A stretch of DNA of 64,000 nt from Variovorax sp. YR216 (GCF_900107745.1 NZ_FNRO01000021.1:1-64000); one strand, 5' to 3'; positions 7,392-16,551 are shown, counted from the first letter of the stretch. Numbers and translations: made by a program. Notes: generated by a model from the letters alone, not told the origin.

Positions 7392-8822
7392 ATGTCGAAA
7401 TTCCACAGGATCGCAGCCTTCTTCATGCTGCTCGGCGCCATGCTGTTTCCCGCCATCGGCGGCGCGCAAGCCATCGCGCTTTCCGCCGACGAAGCCCGCG
7501 CCATCGCCAAAGAGGCGTACATCTACGGCTATCCGATGGTGGACCATTACCGCATCCAGCATTCGTACTTCGTCGATCGCGGCGGCCCCGAGTACAAGGG
7601 TCCCTGGAACCAGGTCCACAACACCGCGCGGGTCTACACGCCCGACGACCGCGCGATCCAGTCGCCCAACTCGGACACGCCGTATTCCTTCATCGGCGCG
7701 GACCTGCGCGCCGAGCCGCTGGTGATCACCGTGCCGGCGGTTGAGGCGGGCCGCTACTACTCGCTTCAGTTCGTCGATGCATATACGCACAACTTCGCCT
7801 TCCTGGGCAGCCGCACCACGGGCAACGGCTCCGGGCGCTTCCTGCTGGCGGGGCCGCAATGGTCGGGCGAGAAGCCCGGGGGCGTCACCTCGGTGATCCG
7901 CTCCGAGACCGAGTTCGCCTTCGTCATGTTTCGCACCCAGCTCCTCGGCCCGCAGGACATCGGCAACGTGAAGAAAGTGCAGGCGGGCTACCGCGTGCAG
8001 ACCCTGTCGTCCTACATGGGTCGGACCGCGGCGCAGGCGCCTGCCGTCGATTTCCCCCGGCCGCTGTCGGTCGCCGAGCAGCGCAACTCGCTCGAGTTCT
8101 TCAACCTGCTGAACTTCGTGCTGCAGTTCTGCCCGCTGCATCCGAGCGAGCAGGCGCTGATGCAACGGCTAGCCCGGCTCGACGTCGGGGCGGGGCGGCA
8201 CATCGACATCCGGGCGCTGTCGCCCGAATTGAAGGCAGCCATCGAAGCCGGCATGACCGACGCCTGGCAGGCACTCGCCGTCCTTGACAGGCAGTTGGCC
8301 TCCGGTGAGATCACCAGCCGCGACCTGTTCGGCTCGCGCGAGCACCTGCACAACAACTACCTCTACCGCATGCGCGCCGCAGTGGGCGGCATCTATGGCA
8401 TGGATCAGGAAGAGGCCCTCTATCCCATCTACTACGTCGACGCCACCGGCCGCAAGCTCGACGGCGCCGACCGGCGCTACACGATGCGCTTCGCGCCGGG
8501 TCAACTGCCGCCGGCGAACGCGTTCTGGTCGTTGACGATGTACGAGCTGCCCTCGCGCACGCTGGTCAGCAACCCCCTCGGCCGCTATCTGATCAACTCG
8601 CCGATGCTGCCCGAGTTGAAGCGCGACGCCGACGGTGGGATCACGCTCTATGTGCAGCACGACTCGCCCGGCAAGGACAAGGAATCGAACTGGCTGCCTG
8701 CGCCGGAGGGCACGTTTTTCGCGGCGCTGCGTGTGTACTGGCCCAAGCCCGAAGCGCTGAACGGCGAATGGAAGAGGCCTGCGCTGCAGCCGGCGGAGTC
8801 GGGCTCGATCACGACGCCATGA
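7392..8822 (+). CDS. Exported DUF1254-DUF1214 protein (homologue of the first half of the 45524-47926 protein)
   Basis: A 476-residue protein with a signal peptide (SKFHRIAAFFMLLGAMLFP..GGAQA), predicted periplasmic. The N-terminal DUF1254 begins around LSADEARAIAKEAYIYGYP and includes SPNSDTPYS, where 'NSDT' or 'NQDT' recurs in the family. The C-terminal DUF1214 includes PPANAFWSLTMYELP and the family ending KESNWLPAPEGTFFAALRVYWPK. It matches the first half of the fused gene at 45524-47926 closely (for example AKEAYIYGY, HYRIQH, DAYTHNFAF). Its stop is followed by a strong hairpin at 8827. Function unknown; the co-occurrence with hydrophobic-substrate catabolism is the only clue. Confidence 0.85.
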   Translation: MSKFHRIAAFFMLLGAMLFPAIGGAQAIALSADEARAIAKEAYIYGYPMVDHYRIQHSYFVDRGGPEYKGPWNQVHNTARVYTPDDRAIQSPNSDTPYSFIGADLRAEPLVITVPAVEAGRYYSLQFVDAYTHNFAFLGSRTTGNGSGRFLLAGPQWSGEKPGGVTSVIRSETEFAFVMFRTQLLGPQDIGNVKKVQAGYRVQTLSSYMGRTAAQAPAVDFPRPLSVAEQRNSLEFFNLLNFVLQFCPLHPSEQALMQRLARLDVGAGRHIDIRALSPELKAAIEAGMTDAWQALAVLDRQLASGEITSRDLFGSREHLHNNYLYRMRAAVGGIYGMDQEEALYPIYYVDATGRKLDGADRRYTMRFAPGQLPPANAFWSLTMYELPSRTLVSNPLGRYLINSPMLPELKRDADGGITLYVQHDSPGKDKESNWLPAPEGTFFAALRVYWPKPEALNGEWKRPALQPAESGSITTP

Positions 8823-8826
8823 CAGC

Positions 8827-8863
8827 CCACCTGCTGTCCGGTGCGGCCGACCGGAGCAGGTGG
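8827..8863. terminator. Strong two-stage hairpin between convergent genes
   Basis: CCACCTGCT (8827-8835) pairs with AGCAGGTGG (8855-8863). Inside it CCGGT (8838-8842) pairs with ACCGG (8850-8854) around a 7-base loop. It begins 4 bp after the stop of the DUF1254 gene and faces the end of the minus-strand hydrolase, so it could end transcription from both sides. There is no T-tract. Confidence 0.55.
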
Positions 8864-8890
8864 CGCACGCAATGTCGACCTCGGACGCAA

Positions 8891-10072
8891 CTACAGCCCG
8901 CTCCAGCGCCCGGCGTGCGCGCGCATGCGGCTCAGGTATTCGCGGCGCCCGAAGTGCAGCAGGTGGTTGCCCGCGAACCAGTGCATCGTGCTGCCTGGCC
9001 AATGCCGATGAAGCAATTCGACATGATGTGGCTCGGTGACGCGGTCGCCCGCCCCGCCGATGATCATCACCCGTTCCCCGGCCATCGGTGACACATAGCT
9101 GAGCGGGTTGTGCACTGCAACCAGTCCGCGCATCTCGGTCGTGCTGACACCCTGGCTTCGCATCAGGCTCGACAGCAGCAGGCCGGTGGGCTGCCAGTCC
9201 AGGAAGGCGTCGATCGGGCTCACCGCGGGCACCACCGGGATGCAGTAGTCGATCCGATCATCGACGCTCGCCAGCAGCGCCGCCGTGTAGCCGCCGAGCG
9301 AGATCCCCGCGACGCCTATCCGCTCGACCCCGCTCGCGCGCAGATGGTCGATGAACACGCGCAGGTCATGGATGGCGAGCAGCGTCACCTCGTTGAAATG
9401 CAGCATTCCGTTGCCGAACACGCCGTAGCCGTTGAACGGCAGGCACGACTCGGCGCGTGGCCCGTGATGCGGGAATGTGAAGAAGAGGATGTCATGGCCG
9501 GCGTGATAGAGCGTCTGGAGCGCCAGCGCGTGGGCGTTGAGCCACGGCATGTCGGCTCCGAACCCATGGACGACGATCAGCGTCGGGCGCGCCCCGTCGC
9601 CGTGGCACCAGTGCTCGGCATGCGAGACGGCACCGCGCCTCATGCGAGCGAAGCCAGGTGCGGCGGCCGGATTCAGCGGCGCGAAAGGGCTGGTGAAGCG
9701 CAGCCTTCTGCGCTTGACCGGCGCGCCATCCGATTCGATCGAAGCCAGGGGATGTTCGTCGATGCGGATGTCCTTCGGTGGCGCCGCGAACACGCGCGAG
9801 GCATCGCCGGCCCGTGCCAGCGGCTCGTAGAAGCGCAGCGCCGCGAACTCCCGGGCCGTCTTGCCAGGCTCGGCCAGCGAGGTTGCCATCGCCATGGCGA
9901 CCGCGCCGGCGAGCGGCACCCGTGCGAACCATTCGAGGGCAGAGACGCCCTGCACCTGCAGCCAATGGCGTGCGTCCAGGCCGGTGTCGACTGCGCTGGG
10001 GCGAAAGTCGTCCGGCAGGTTCTCCCACCAGGCGGTATCCGATGTGCGGTTCCGTGCTCGTTCAGGGTTCAT
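8891..10072 (-). CDS. Alpha/beta hydrolase (ABHD18/DUF2048-like), copy 1
   Basis: Serine hydrolase of 393 residues; substrate unknown, an ester is likely. The nucleophile lies in GVAGISLGGYTAALL (GxSxG). An oxyanion-type VVHGFGADMPW precedes it, the acid is probably the Asp in GGAGDRVTEPHH, and the His is in FAGNHLLHFGR near the C-terminus. No signal peptide is evident (MNPERARNRTSD), so it is probably cytoplasmic. It is divergent from the WS/DGAT-like acyltransferase at 10281 with two operator sites between them. The same divergent pair recurs at 38061-41077, where the hydrolase has the same length. A hydrolase beside an acyltransferase suggests making and breaking the same ester (inference). 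Confidence 0.85.
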   Translation of the reverse strand: MNPERARNRTSDTAWWENLPDDFRPSAVDTGLDARHWLQVQGVSALEWFARVPLAGAVAMAMATSLAEPGKTAREFAALRFYEPLARAGDASRVFAAPPKDIRIDEHPLASIESDGAPVKRRRLRFTSPFAPLNPAAAPGFARMRRGAVSHAEHWCHGDGARPTLIVVHGFGADMPWLNAHALALQTLYHAGHDILFFTFPHHGPRAESCLPFNGYGVFGNGMLHFNEVTLLAIHDLRVFIDHLRASGVERIGVAGISLGGYTAALLASVDDRIDYCIPVVPAVSPIDAFLDWQPTGLLLSSLMRSQGVSTTEMRGLVAVHNPLSYVSPMAGERVMIIGGAGDRVTEPHHVELLHRHWPGSTMHWFAGNHLLHFGRREYLSRMRAHAGRWSGL

Positions 10073-10113
10073 CGGTGTGCGTACGTGTCGTGAGTTTGCT
10101 TATGCATACGTCG

Positions 10114-10160
10114 ACCATAGGAGCAATGCCGCTGACCGTGCCCATCCTTTTGGAATGGGG
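10114..10160 (-). promoter_or_regulatory. Site E: inverted-repeat operator plus -10, facing hydrolase 1
   Basis: Repeat at 10140-10160 (minus-strand arms CCCCATTCC and GGATGGG), then 20 bp to TATGGT on the minus strand (10114-10119). The repeat edge is 67 bp from the ATG at 10072. Site K, upstream of the paralogous hydrolase, carries the same TATGGT hexamer. Confidence 0.7.
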
Positions 10161-10202
10161 CAGCGTGAATTCGTGCAGGGAGTGTGGCGCGGATGGTAGT
10201 TA

Positions 10203-10249
10203 GCCCATCCCAAAGGGGCGGGGCCGCACGATCCACTCTCTCCTACGAT
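10203..10249 (+). promoter_or_regulatory. Site F: inverted-repeat operator plus -10, facing acyltransferase 1
   Basis: Repeat at 10203-10223 (arms CCCATCCC and GGGGCGGGG), then 20 bp to TACGAT (10244-10249). The ATG at 10281 lies 57 bp past the repeat. The centres of sites E and F are 63 bp apart. Confidence 0.7.
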
Positions 10250-10280
10250 CGAATGAGACCTCCCATCCATTCTCAAAGCC

Positions 10281-11906
10281 ATGACCAATCGACTCACGGG
10301 CCAGGACGCCATGTTTCTGCACGCAGATCTTCCGCACGCCGCTTCGCACGGCACGATGATCTACATCTACGACCAATCGCCCCTCGGCGGAAAGACACTG
10401 GGCTTTCGCGAGATCGTTCGCCACATGGAGAGCCGCCTCGATGCTTCGCCGGTGTTGCGGCGCAAGATCGTGCAGGTTCCCTTTGGCCTGGGCTATCCCT
10501 TCTGGGCCGAGGACGAGCTGTTCGACATCGACTTCCACGTGCGCCATTTCGCGCTGCCCAAACCGGGCGACTGGCGGCAGTTCTGCATCATGGTGTCGCG
10601 CATCCACGCCCGCACGATCGATCTCGCGCGGGCGCCGTGGGAAATGTATGTGATCGAGGGCCTGGACAACATCGAAGGCATTCCGAAGGGCAGCTTCGCC
10701 GTCCTCAGCAAGATCCATCATGCAGCCATGGACGGTACCGCAGCCACCGAGCTGACCTGGGCCCTGCATGACGTGCAGCGCGCGACGGGCCAGGCCGAGC
10801 CGGTGGTCGATGTGTCGCGGCCGATGCCACAGCAGACCTTGAGCCTGCGGTCTTTCGACACACTCACCAATGCCGTCACCGAAAACCTGCTGGCGACGGC
10901 CCGGATGGCGCTCCCGCTGGCGCAGGCCCTGCCGGGCCTGACAACGGCCGGCCTGCGCCTGCTGCAGCGAACGCGAAGCGGCGTTGACCTGATCGCTCCG
11001 CGCACGCGCTTCAACGGCGACGTGACGGCAAGCCGCGTCTGGGACTCGGTAACGCTCGATCTGGCGGAGGTCAAGCAGATCAAGAGCGTGGTGCCCGGTG
11101 CCACGGTCAACGATGCACTGATTGCGCTGATCGGCGGCGCGATGCGCCGTTACCTGCAGGCGAAGAACGAGTTGCCCGCGAAGTCGCTGGTGACGCTCGC
11201 GCCGGTGAACACGCGGCCGGAAGGTGCAAAGGAGACCGCCAGCGGCAACACCATCTCGATGTTGCGCTTCGCGATGGGAACCGACATCGAGGACCCCATC
11301 GCCCGCCTCGAGGCCGTGCGTGCCGCCACCATGGAGTCGAAGGGAATCCAGAACGCCATCGGCGCGAAGCACCTCACCGACCTGCAGAAGTTCGCGCCGC
11401 CCGCCACGCTGGGACTCGCGGGCAAGCTCGCGGGGCTGACCGGATCGGGCGGCAAGGGGATGATGCCGATCCACAACTGCCTGGTGACCAACATTCCGGG
11501 GCCCGCGACGCCCCTGTACATGCTTGGCGCGAAGCTCGTGCACTGGGGCGGCGTCGGACCGGTGACAGATGGCATGTCGCTCATCTGGAATCCGTCGAGC
11601 TATTGCGGAAAGGTGTTCATCTCGCTCACGAGTTCGCCCAACGTGGTGCCCGATCCCGAGTTCCTGGCGCATTGCGTGAGGGAGTCATTCGACGAGATGA
11701 AGGCGGCTGCAACGGCCATTGCCGAGAAGTCACCGCATGAGGGAAAGGTGGCTGCAGTGAAGAAGGGGCCCGCCAAGAAGGCTCCGGCGAAGAAGGTCAC
11801 GCCTAAGGCTGCGGCGGCGAGCAAGGCGCCGGCAAGGAAAACCGGCGCCGCGCCGAAGAAGATCCGGTCGACCAAGGCCGCACTGTCTGCGGGGGCTCAA
11901 CAATGA
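10281..11906 (+). CDS. Wax ester synthase/diacylglycerol acyltransferase-like protein with lysine-rich tail, copy 1
   Basis: Acyltransferase that joins an acyl-CoA to an alcohol. The active-site motif HHxxxDG is intact as HHAAMDG near residues 146-152, after GQDAMFLHADLPHAAS and LDASPVLRRKIVQVP. The later DUF1298-type half shows NDALIALIGGAMRRYL and NCLVTNIPGPATPLYMLGAK. After about residue 484 the protein changes to a Lys/Ala/Pro-rich tail (KKGPAKKAPAKKVTPK...), like histone-H1/AlgP-type tails and absent from classical family members. The length of 541 exceeds the usual 450-480 because of it. The stop overlaps the next ATG (ATGA at 11903-11906). Which ester it makes cannot be read from sequence. 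Confidence 0.9.
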   Translation: MTNRLTGQDAMFLHADLPHAASHGTMIYIYDQSPLGGKTLGFREIVRHMESRLDASPVLRRKIVQVPFGLGYPFWAEDELFDIDFHVRHFALPKPGDWRQFCIMVSRIHARTIDLARAPWEMYVIEGLDNIEGIPKGSFAVLSKIHHAAMDGTAATELTWALHDVQRATGQAEPVVDVSRPMPQQTLSLRSFDTLTNAVTENLLATARMALPLAQALPGLTTAGLRLLQRTRSGVDLIAPRTRFNGDVTASRVWDSVTLDLAEVKQIKSVVPGATVNDALIALIGGAMRRYLQAKNELPAKSLVTLAPVNTRPEGAKETASGNTISMLRFAMGTDIEDPIARLEAVRAATMESKGIQNAIGAKHLTDLQKFAPPATLGLAGKLAGLTGSGGKGMMPIHNCLVTNIPGPATPLYMLGAKLVHWGGVGPVTDGMSLIWNPSSYCGKVFISLTSSPNVVPDPEFLAHCVRESFDEMKAAATAIAEKSPHEGKVAAVKKGPAKKAPAKKVTPKAAAASKAPARKTGAAPKKIRSTKAALSAGAQQ

Positions 11907-12690
11907 AGACCGGAGCCGTCATGGACCTGGGCGCCAAGCTCGCGGGCAAACGGGTTCTGGTGACGGGGGCTTCGTCGGGCCTCGGCGAGAACTTCGCGCG
12001 ATTGGCTGCCCGCTGCGGGGCCAAGGTGATGATCGCGGCGCGGCGCAAGGCCAGGCTCGAAGCCCTCGCCGAAGAGCTCGGCAGGCTCGGATCGCCACAG
12101 GTCACCGTTGTCGAGATGGACGTCGCTTCCGAGGCATCGATCGATGGCGCCTTTGCCGAAATCGATGCCTCGGGCGACATCCTGGACGTGGTCGTCAACA
12201 ACGCCGGCATCGCCGGCGAGGGCGCGGCGCTCACGTTGCCGACACAGGACTTCGATGCAGTGATGGCCACCAATGTGCGCGGCGTCTGGCTGGTCGCCGT
12301 GCAAGCTGCACGCCGCTGGAAGCAAGCGCGTCACGTTGGCTCGATCATCAACATCGCCTCGATCCAGGGCGAGCGCGTGATGCCGGGCATCACGCCATAC
12401 TCGATCTCCAAGGCCGCGGTCGTTCACATGACCAAGAGTCTTGCCGTCGAATGGGCTCGCTACGGCATCCGCGTGAACGCGATCGAGCCTGGCTACATCG
12501 GCACCGAAATGACGGACGGGATGTGGGAAAGCGAGCAGGGCAGGGCGATGATCCAGCGCATTCCGATGCGCCGGCTCGGCAAGCCGAAGAGCTCGACGGC
12601 CTGTTGCTGCTCCTGGCGACCGATGCCGGCTCATGGATGACGGGTGCCTGCGTACCGGTCGATGGCGGGCACCTCTGCTCGTCGTTGTAA
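11903..12690 (+). pseudogene. Short-chain dehydrogenase/reductase with a frameshift near its C-terminus, copy 1
   Basis: NAD(P)-dependent oxidoreductase. It has the cofactor motif TGASSGLG, the NNAG motif and the YSISKAAVVHMTKSLAVEW active-site region (YxxxK). It aligns well with the intact 256-residue SDR at 41092-41862 until RRLGKP, where the frame reads KSSTACC and stops at 12640. Adding one base after about position 12585 (a C run that reads GCCC in copy 2) restores EELDGLLLLLATDAG...VDGGHLCSSL, ending at 12690. So this is a one-base deletion, real or a sequencing error. The homologous start is MDLGAKLAGKR at 11921; the ATG at 11903 overlaps the upstream stop. Confidence 0.85.
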
Positions 12691-12747
12691 GAGCGGCGCG
12701 TATCCCCTGGCGCTACAGTGCCATCTCAAGTGCAGAACGAGGCAACC

Positions 12748-13596
12748 ATGGAAAGCAAGTCACGCATCGCAGTCTTGACTCTCTCGCTTGTCGCCAGCGC
12801 GTGCACCTTGGCACCGCGCGTGGTCGCCCCCGTCTCGCCGACCGAAGTCGGCGAATTGCGGGCCGGCACCGGCATCCTGAAGGGCTACCTCGCACCCGCC
12901 GAACTGCCCGACAGCCTCGCCCTGTTGCCACCGCCACCGGCTGAAGGCTCGCCTGCGCTGGCGGCTGACATTGCCACTTTCCAGAACCTCACGAAGCTTC
13001 AAGGGACGCCGCGCGGCGTCATGGCGGTGTCGGACGCGAATCTGCGCTTCCCGGACGCCGCCACGGTCTTCTCGTGCGCCTTGGGCGTGCAGATTTCCGA
13101 GCAGGCCACGCCCAACCTGAACATGCTGCTTCGGCGCACCTTGACAGACACCGCCCTGGCCACCTACAAGGCCAAGGACAGGTACGTGCGCACCCGGCCG
13201 TTTGTCATGCTGAAGGCTGGAAGCTGCACGCCGAAGGAAGAAGCCATGCTGGCCAAGGATGGCTCCTACCCGTCCGGTCACTCGGCCATCGGCTGGGGCT
13301 GGGCGCTGGTGTTGACCGAACTTGCGCCCGATCGCGCTGACGCACTGCTGCAACGCGGCCGGGCGTTCTCGCAAAGTCGCGCCATTTGCGGCGTTCACTG
13401 GCAGAGCGACATCGAGGCCGGCCGCCTGGTCGGTTCCGCGACGGTGGCGCGCCTGCAGGCGAACCCGGTGTTCAACGCGCAGATGGCCGCCGCACGTGAC
13501 GAAGTCGCCAAGGCGCGTGCTGTCGGCTCCCCGCCTGCGCCAGCATGCGCCGCCGAGACCGCGACCATCGCAGCGTCGAGTTCCTTGGCGCCCTGA
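12748..13596 (+). CDS. Class A (PhoN-like) non-specific acid phosphatase, putative lipoprotein
   Basis: PAP2-superfamily phosphatase of 282 residues. The full class A signature is present: K143-x6-R150-P151 (KDRYVRTRP), PSGH at 175-178 and SRx5Hx3D from Ser210 to Asp221 (SRAICGVHWQSD). The N-terminus ESKSRIAVLTLSLVASAC looks like a lipoprotein signal with the lipid-accepting Cys in VASAC, so it is probably periplasmic and membrane-anchored. The ATG at 12748 follows a GAGG Shine-Dalgarno. It is an unexpected member of a fatty-acyl catabolic cluster; it might remove phosphate from a substrate head group or simply scavenge phosphate. It sits 57 bp after the frameshifted SDR. Confidence 0.92.
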   Translation: MESKSRIAVLTLSLVASACTLAPRVVAPVSPTEVGELRAGTGILKGYLAPAELPDSLALLPPPPAEGSPALAADIATFQNLTKLQGTPRGVMAVSDANLRFPDAATVFSCALGVQISEQATPNLNMLLRRTLTDTALATYKAKDRYVRTRPFVMLKAGSCTPKEEAMLAKDGSYPSGHSAIGWGWALVLTELAPDRADALLQRGRAFSQSRAICGVHWQSDIEAGRLVGSATVARLQANPVFNAQMAAARDEVAKARAVGSPPAPACAAETATIAASSSLAP

Positions 13597-13649
13597 TCCC
13601 GAAGGGAGCGTGAGGCGTGCAGTGCAAGCTCAAGCTCTCGCGCTTCTCG

Positions 13650-13669
13650 GCCCGGCGTACAAACCGGGC
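13650..13669. terminator. Hairpin between acid phosphatase and DUF1254 gene
   Basis: GCCCGG (13650-13655) and CCGGGC (13664-13669) form a perfect 6-bp stem with an 8-base loop in the 116-bp gap. There is no T-run; it may be an attenuator or part of a dispersed repeat. The rest of the gap holds only the Shine-Dalgarno GGAGAGG before 13713. Confidence 0.3.
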
Positions 13670-13712
13670 AGTGTCCCCCCGACTTCAACGCTACCGGAGA
13701 GGCAAGAACCTT

Positions 13713-15185
13713 ATGAAATCCAGTAAGAGGCTTTTGAGCCGCCATGTGGGCCTGCTGACCGCCTTGGCCATCGGATGCGCAGCCCATGCGCAGAGCCCGT
13801 CGAATACGACGGCACCGGCTCCAGGCATTGCGGGCACGCCTGCCGACACGGTGATGAGCAAGGAGTACGTTGCGACCGTCGGCCGCATGGCCTACGTGTG
13901 GGGCTGGCCGCTGGTCAACAACCTGAATCGCTCCATTGCGATGAAGGATGTGCCCGAGCCGGGCCGCCTCGGCGGAATCGTTCCGGTCTCACCGCCGGGC
14001 TATGTCTCCATGCTCACGGACTACATCGACGCGGGGGAGCGGTTCGTCACCTGCCCCAACCAGGACACGGTGTATGGCGCGGGCTTCCATCGACTGAACA
14101 GCCAGCCGGTCATCGTGCAGGTTCCGGACTTCGGGCAGCGCTTCTGGGTGTACCAACTCACCGACGCTCGCACCAATGCCTTCGGCAAGCTGGGCAAGCA
14201 GTACGGAACCAAGCCGGGACTCTACCTGGTGGTTGGGCCCGCCTGGAAGGGGCGGACACCCAAGGGCGTTCAGGCTGTGCTGCGCTCTCCCACCGACCTG
14301 GCGGCGATATTGCCGCGCGTCTTTCAGGACGATACGCCGCAGGACAAGCAGGCGATACAGGCGGTTCTGCGTGGGGTCATGGTCTACCCCCTGTCGGAGT
14401 ACACCGGCACGATGAAAACGAAGGACTGGAGCAAGACGCCGTCCTTTCCTGCGCCGCCGGGCCAGGGCGCGGGTGAAACCAAGTGGGTCGTGCCCGAGAA
14501 GTTCTGGGACGAGCTGCCCATCGTCATGAGGGAAGTGCCGCCGCTGCCGGGCGAGGAAGCGTTGTACTCGACCATTCGATCGGTGCTCGACGCGGCCGCG
14601 AAGAACCCCGAGCTGAAGGCCGCGCTGGTGCAAAGCGCGGTCGCGGCGGAGGACGAGCTGATCAAGCCGCTCTTCGAGTTCCGCAACAACGGGCGGCCCA
14701 TCGGCAACGGCTGGAACTCTCCGCCCAACGGCGCGCGCTGGGGCTACGACTACCTCTCGCGCGCCGCGACCGCGCGGTCCAACATGTACGACAACGCGCC
14801 GGAGGAAACGCGGTACATCTACACCGACCTCGACAAGGCCGGCCAGCGGCTGCACGGCAGCAAGCGCTACAGCGTGACCTTCGCGCCGGGGCAGACGCCG
14901 CCGGTCAACGGGTTCTGGTCGCTCACGGTCTACAACAAGGAGCACCTGTTCGAGCCCAATGCGCTCAACCGCTTCTCGCTGGGCACCAAGAGCAAGGACA
15001 TGAAGAAGAATGCGGACGGCTCGCTCACGCTCTACTTCCAGCACCAGTCGCCGGGGCAGGAAAAGGAGAGCAACTGGGTGCCGACACCGCCCGACGAGTT
15101 CTCGCTGTATATCCGCGCCTACTGGCCGAAGGCGGACATCCTCGAAGGGCGTTGGATTCCGCCGGCAGCAGAACAGACAAACTAG
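13713..15185 (+). CDS. Exported DUF1254-DUF1214 protein
   Basis: A 490-residue protein with a signal peptide (MKSSKRLLSRHVGLLTALAI...AHA before QSPS). The DUF1254 part includes VWGWPLVNNLNRS, CPNQDTVYGAGF and VYQLTDARTNAFGKLG. DUF1214 includes PPVNGFWSLTVYNKEHLFEPN and the ending QEKESNWVPTPPDEFSLYIRAYWPK. It belongs to a different branch from the 6317/7392 pair: the sequence between motifs is diverged and there is an inserted segment around residues 230-270. Start 13713 is supported by GGAGAGG upstream. Function unknown; probably co-transcribed with the next DUF1254 gene, 12 bp downstream. Confidence 0.85.
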   Translation: MKSSKRLLSRHVGLLTALAIGCAAHAQSPSNTTAPAPGIAGTPADTVMSKEYVATVGRMAYVWGWPLVNNLNRSIAMKDVPEPGRLGGIVPVSPPGYVSMLTDYIDAGERFVTCPNQDTVYGAGFHRLNSQPVIVQVPDFGQRFWVYQLTDARTNAFGKLGKQYGTKPGLYLVVGPAWKGRTPKGVQAVLRSPTDLAAILPRVFQDDTPQDKQAIQAVLRGVMVYPLSEYTGTMKTKDWSKTPSFPAPPGQGAGETKWVVPEKFWDELPIVMREVPPLPGEEALYSTIRSVLDAAAKNPELKAALVQSAVAAEDELIKPLFEFRNNGRPIGNGWNSPPNGARWGYDYLSRAATARSNMYDNAPEETRYIYTDLDKAGQRLHGSKRYSVTFAPGQTPPVNGFWSLTVYNKEHLFEPNALNRFSLGTKSKDMKKNADGSLTLYFQHQSPGQEKESNWVPTPPDEFSLYIRAYWPKADILEGRWIPPAAEQTN

Positions 15186-15197
15186 CAAAGGACCTCC

Positions 15198-16544
15198 ATG
15201 AGCATGCCATCCGTACGCACGCGCACCCTGCGTGCACTGACTTTCACGGCCATGTTGTCGAGCGCGAGTGCAAGTTGTCTCGCGCAACAGCCGCCTGCCT
15301 CGGCTTTGCCCAGCGATCAGGAAATCAGCGACAGCTACATCTACCTGCTCGGCCGCTTGCTGGTCTTGCGTCAGCAACAGCTGGACTTCAAAGAGGGGTT
15401 CAAGTGGAACCAGCTTGTCCACCGCAAGCCTGGCGAAGTTGCCTGGCCGAATCCGAACCTCGATGTGGCCTATTCGGAAGCCTGGGTAGCGGTCGACGAG
15501 AAGAGCTGCGCGCTGGTGACGGTGCCGAAAATCACTGGCCGGTACTACACCGTGCAGTTTCTCAATGGCTGGGGCGAAACCGTGGCCAACATCAACGAAC
15601 GGGTTTTCCCCGCGCATCCCGATGGCCAGTTCGCTATGTGCCTGAAGGGTGCAGAGGCGAAGCTGCCGGCGACGGTCCAGCGCATCGACGTGCCGGTGAA
15701 GTACATGCGTGTGCTCTCGCGAGTCGAGCTTGGTGCTGACTGGAACCAGGCCGTGGCGCTGCAGAAGAAATTCGCCATCCGCGCAACGGGCAAGCCCGCT
15801 CTTCCAAGCATCCCCAAGACGGTGATGTTCGAGATGAACAAGCTGCCTGGCGCCGAGGCCTTCGTCTCCGCCGACGCAGCGCTGGATAGCGAGGTGGACA
15901 TCAACCCGGGGATGGAAAAGCTCCAAGCCAGCACCCGTGCGATTGCGAAGGCGGTGAAGAACCCCGCCGAGCGCCAGCGTATCGACCAGGTCGTGCGCGG
16001 CAAGGCCTTTGCCGACATCAAGAAGGCGCTGCCGACGGTGGGCGGCAGCAAAGTCGAGAACGGCTGGGTCTTGCCTTCGACCTCGGGCGTTTACGGCGAC
16101 AACTGGCTTGTACGCACCTTGATCAACTACGGTGGCATCTGGGCCAACGTGCCAGAGGAAGTCATCTACTACAAGGCCTTTGCCGACGTGGACGGCGTAC
16201 CGCTTTCGGGCGACCACGCCTATTCGCTGCGCTTCACGAAGGAGCAGTTGCCGGCCCAGTACGCGACCCATTTCTGGTCGGTCATCGCGGTGGACTCCGT
16301 CGAGCGGCGCGTGCTGCCCAATCCGCTGAAGCGCTACCTTCTGAACAAGGAATCGAAGCTGCAATACGCGCCGGACGGTTCGCTGACGCTGTACTTCGGC
16401 GACAAAAAGCCCTCTGAAGCACCGCAGGCAAACTGGCTGCCGACACCGAAGGGGGTGCCTTACAGCCTGACCTTCCGGTTCTATCGTCCCAAGGGCGCGG
16501 TGGCCGAGCGCACTTACTTCCCGCCGAAGCTGGACAAGCAATGA
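15198..16544 (+). CDS. Exported DUF1254-DUF1214 protein, divergent member
   Basis: A 448-residue protein whose N-terminus (SVRTRTLRALTFTAMLSSASASCLAQ) is a probable signal peptide. DUF1254 features are weaker than in its neighbours: YIYLLGRLLVLRQQ, NPNLDVAYSEAWVAVDE (in place of NSDT/NQDT) and GRYYTVQFLNGWGE. The DUF1214 half has HFWSVIAVDSVERRVLPNPLKRYLLN and the family ending QANWLPTPKGVPYSLTFRFYRPKG. AAAGGA precedes the ATG. It is the last gene before a convergent acyl-CoA ligase. It may represent a functional split from the other DUF1254 genes, but its role is unknown. Confidence 0.82.
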   Translation: MSMPSVRTRTLRALTFTAMLSSASASCLAQQPPASALPSDQEISDSYIYLLGRLLVLRQQQLDFKEGFKWNQLVHRKPGEVAWPNPNLDVAYSEAWVAVDEKSCALVTVPKITGRYYTVQFLNGWGETVANINERVFPAHPDGQFAMCLKGAEAKLPATVQRIDVPVKYMRVLSRVELGADWNQAVALQKKFAIRATGKPALPSIPKTVMFEMNKLPGAEAFVSADAALDSEVDINPGMEKLQASTRAIAKAVKNPAERQRIDQVVRGKAFADIKKALPTVGGSKVENGWVLPSTSGVYGDNWLVRTLINYGGIWANVPEEVIYYKAFADVDGVPLSGDHAYSLRFTKEQLPAQYATHFWSVIAVDSVERRVLPNPLKRYLLNKESKLQYAPDGSLTLYFGDKKPSEAPQANWLPTPKGVPYSLTFRFYRPKGAVAERTYFPPKLDKQ

Positions 16545-16551
16545 GGCAGAG

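Noticed and set aside
13989..16541. 850-residue open frame on the minus strand
   Set aside because: It runs antisense to two exported DUF1254 genes with clear signal peptides and family motifs. Long antisense frames are common at this GC content, and its translation has no recognisable domain.
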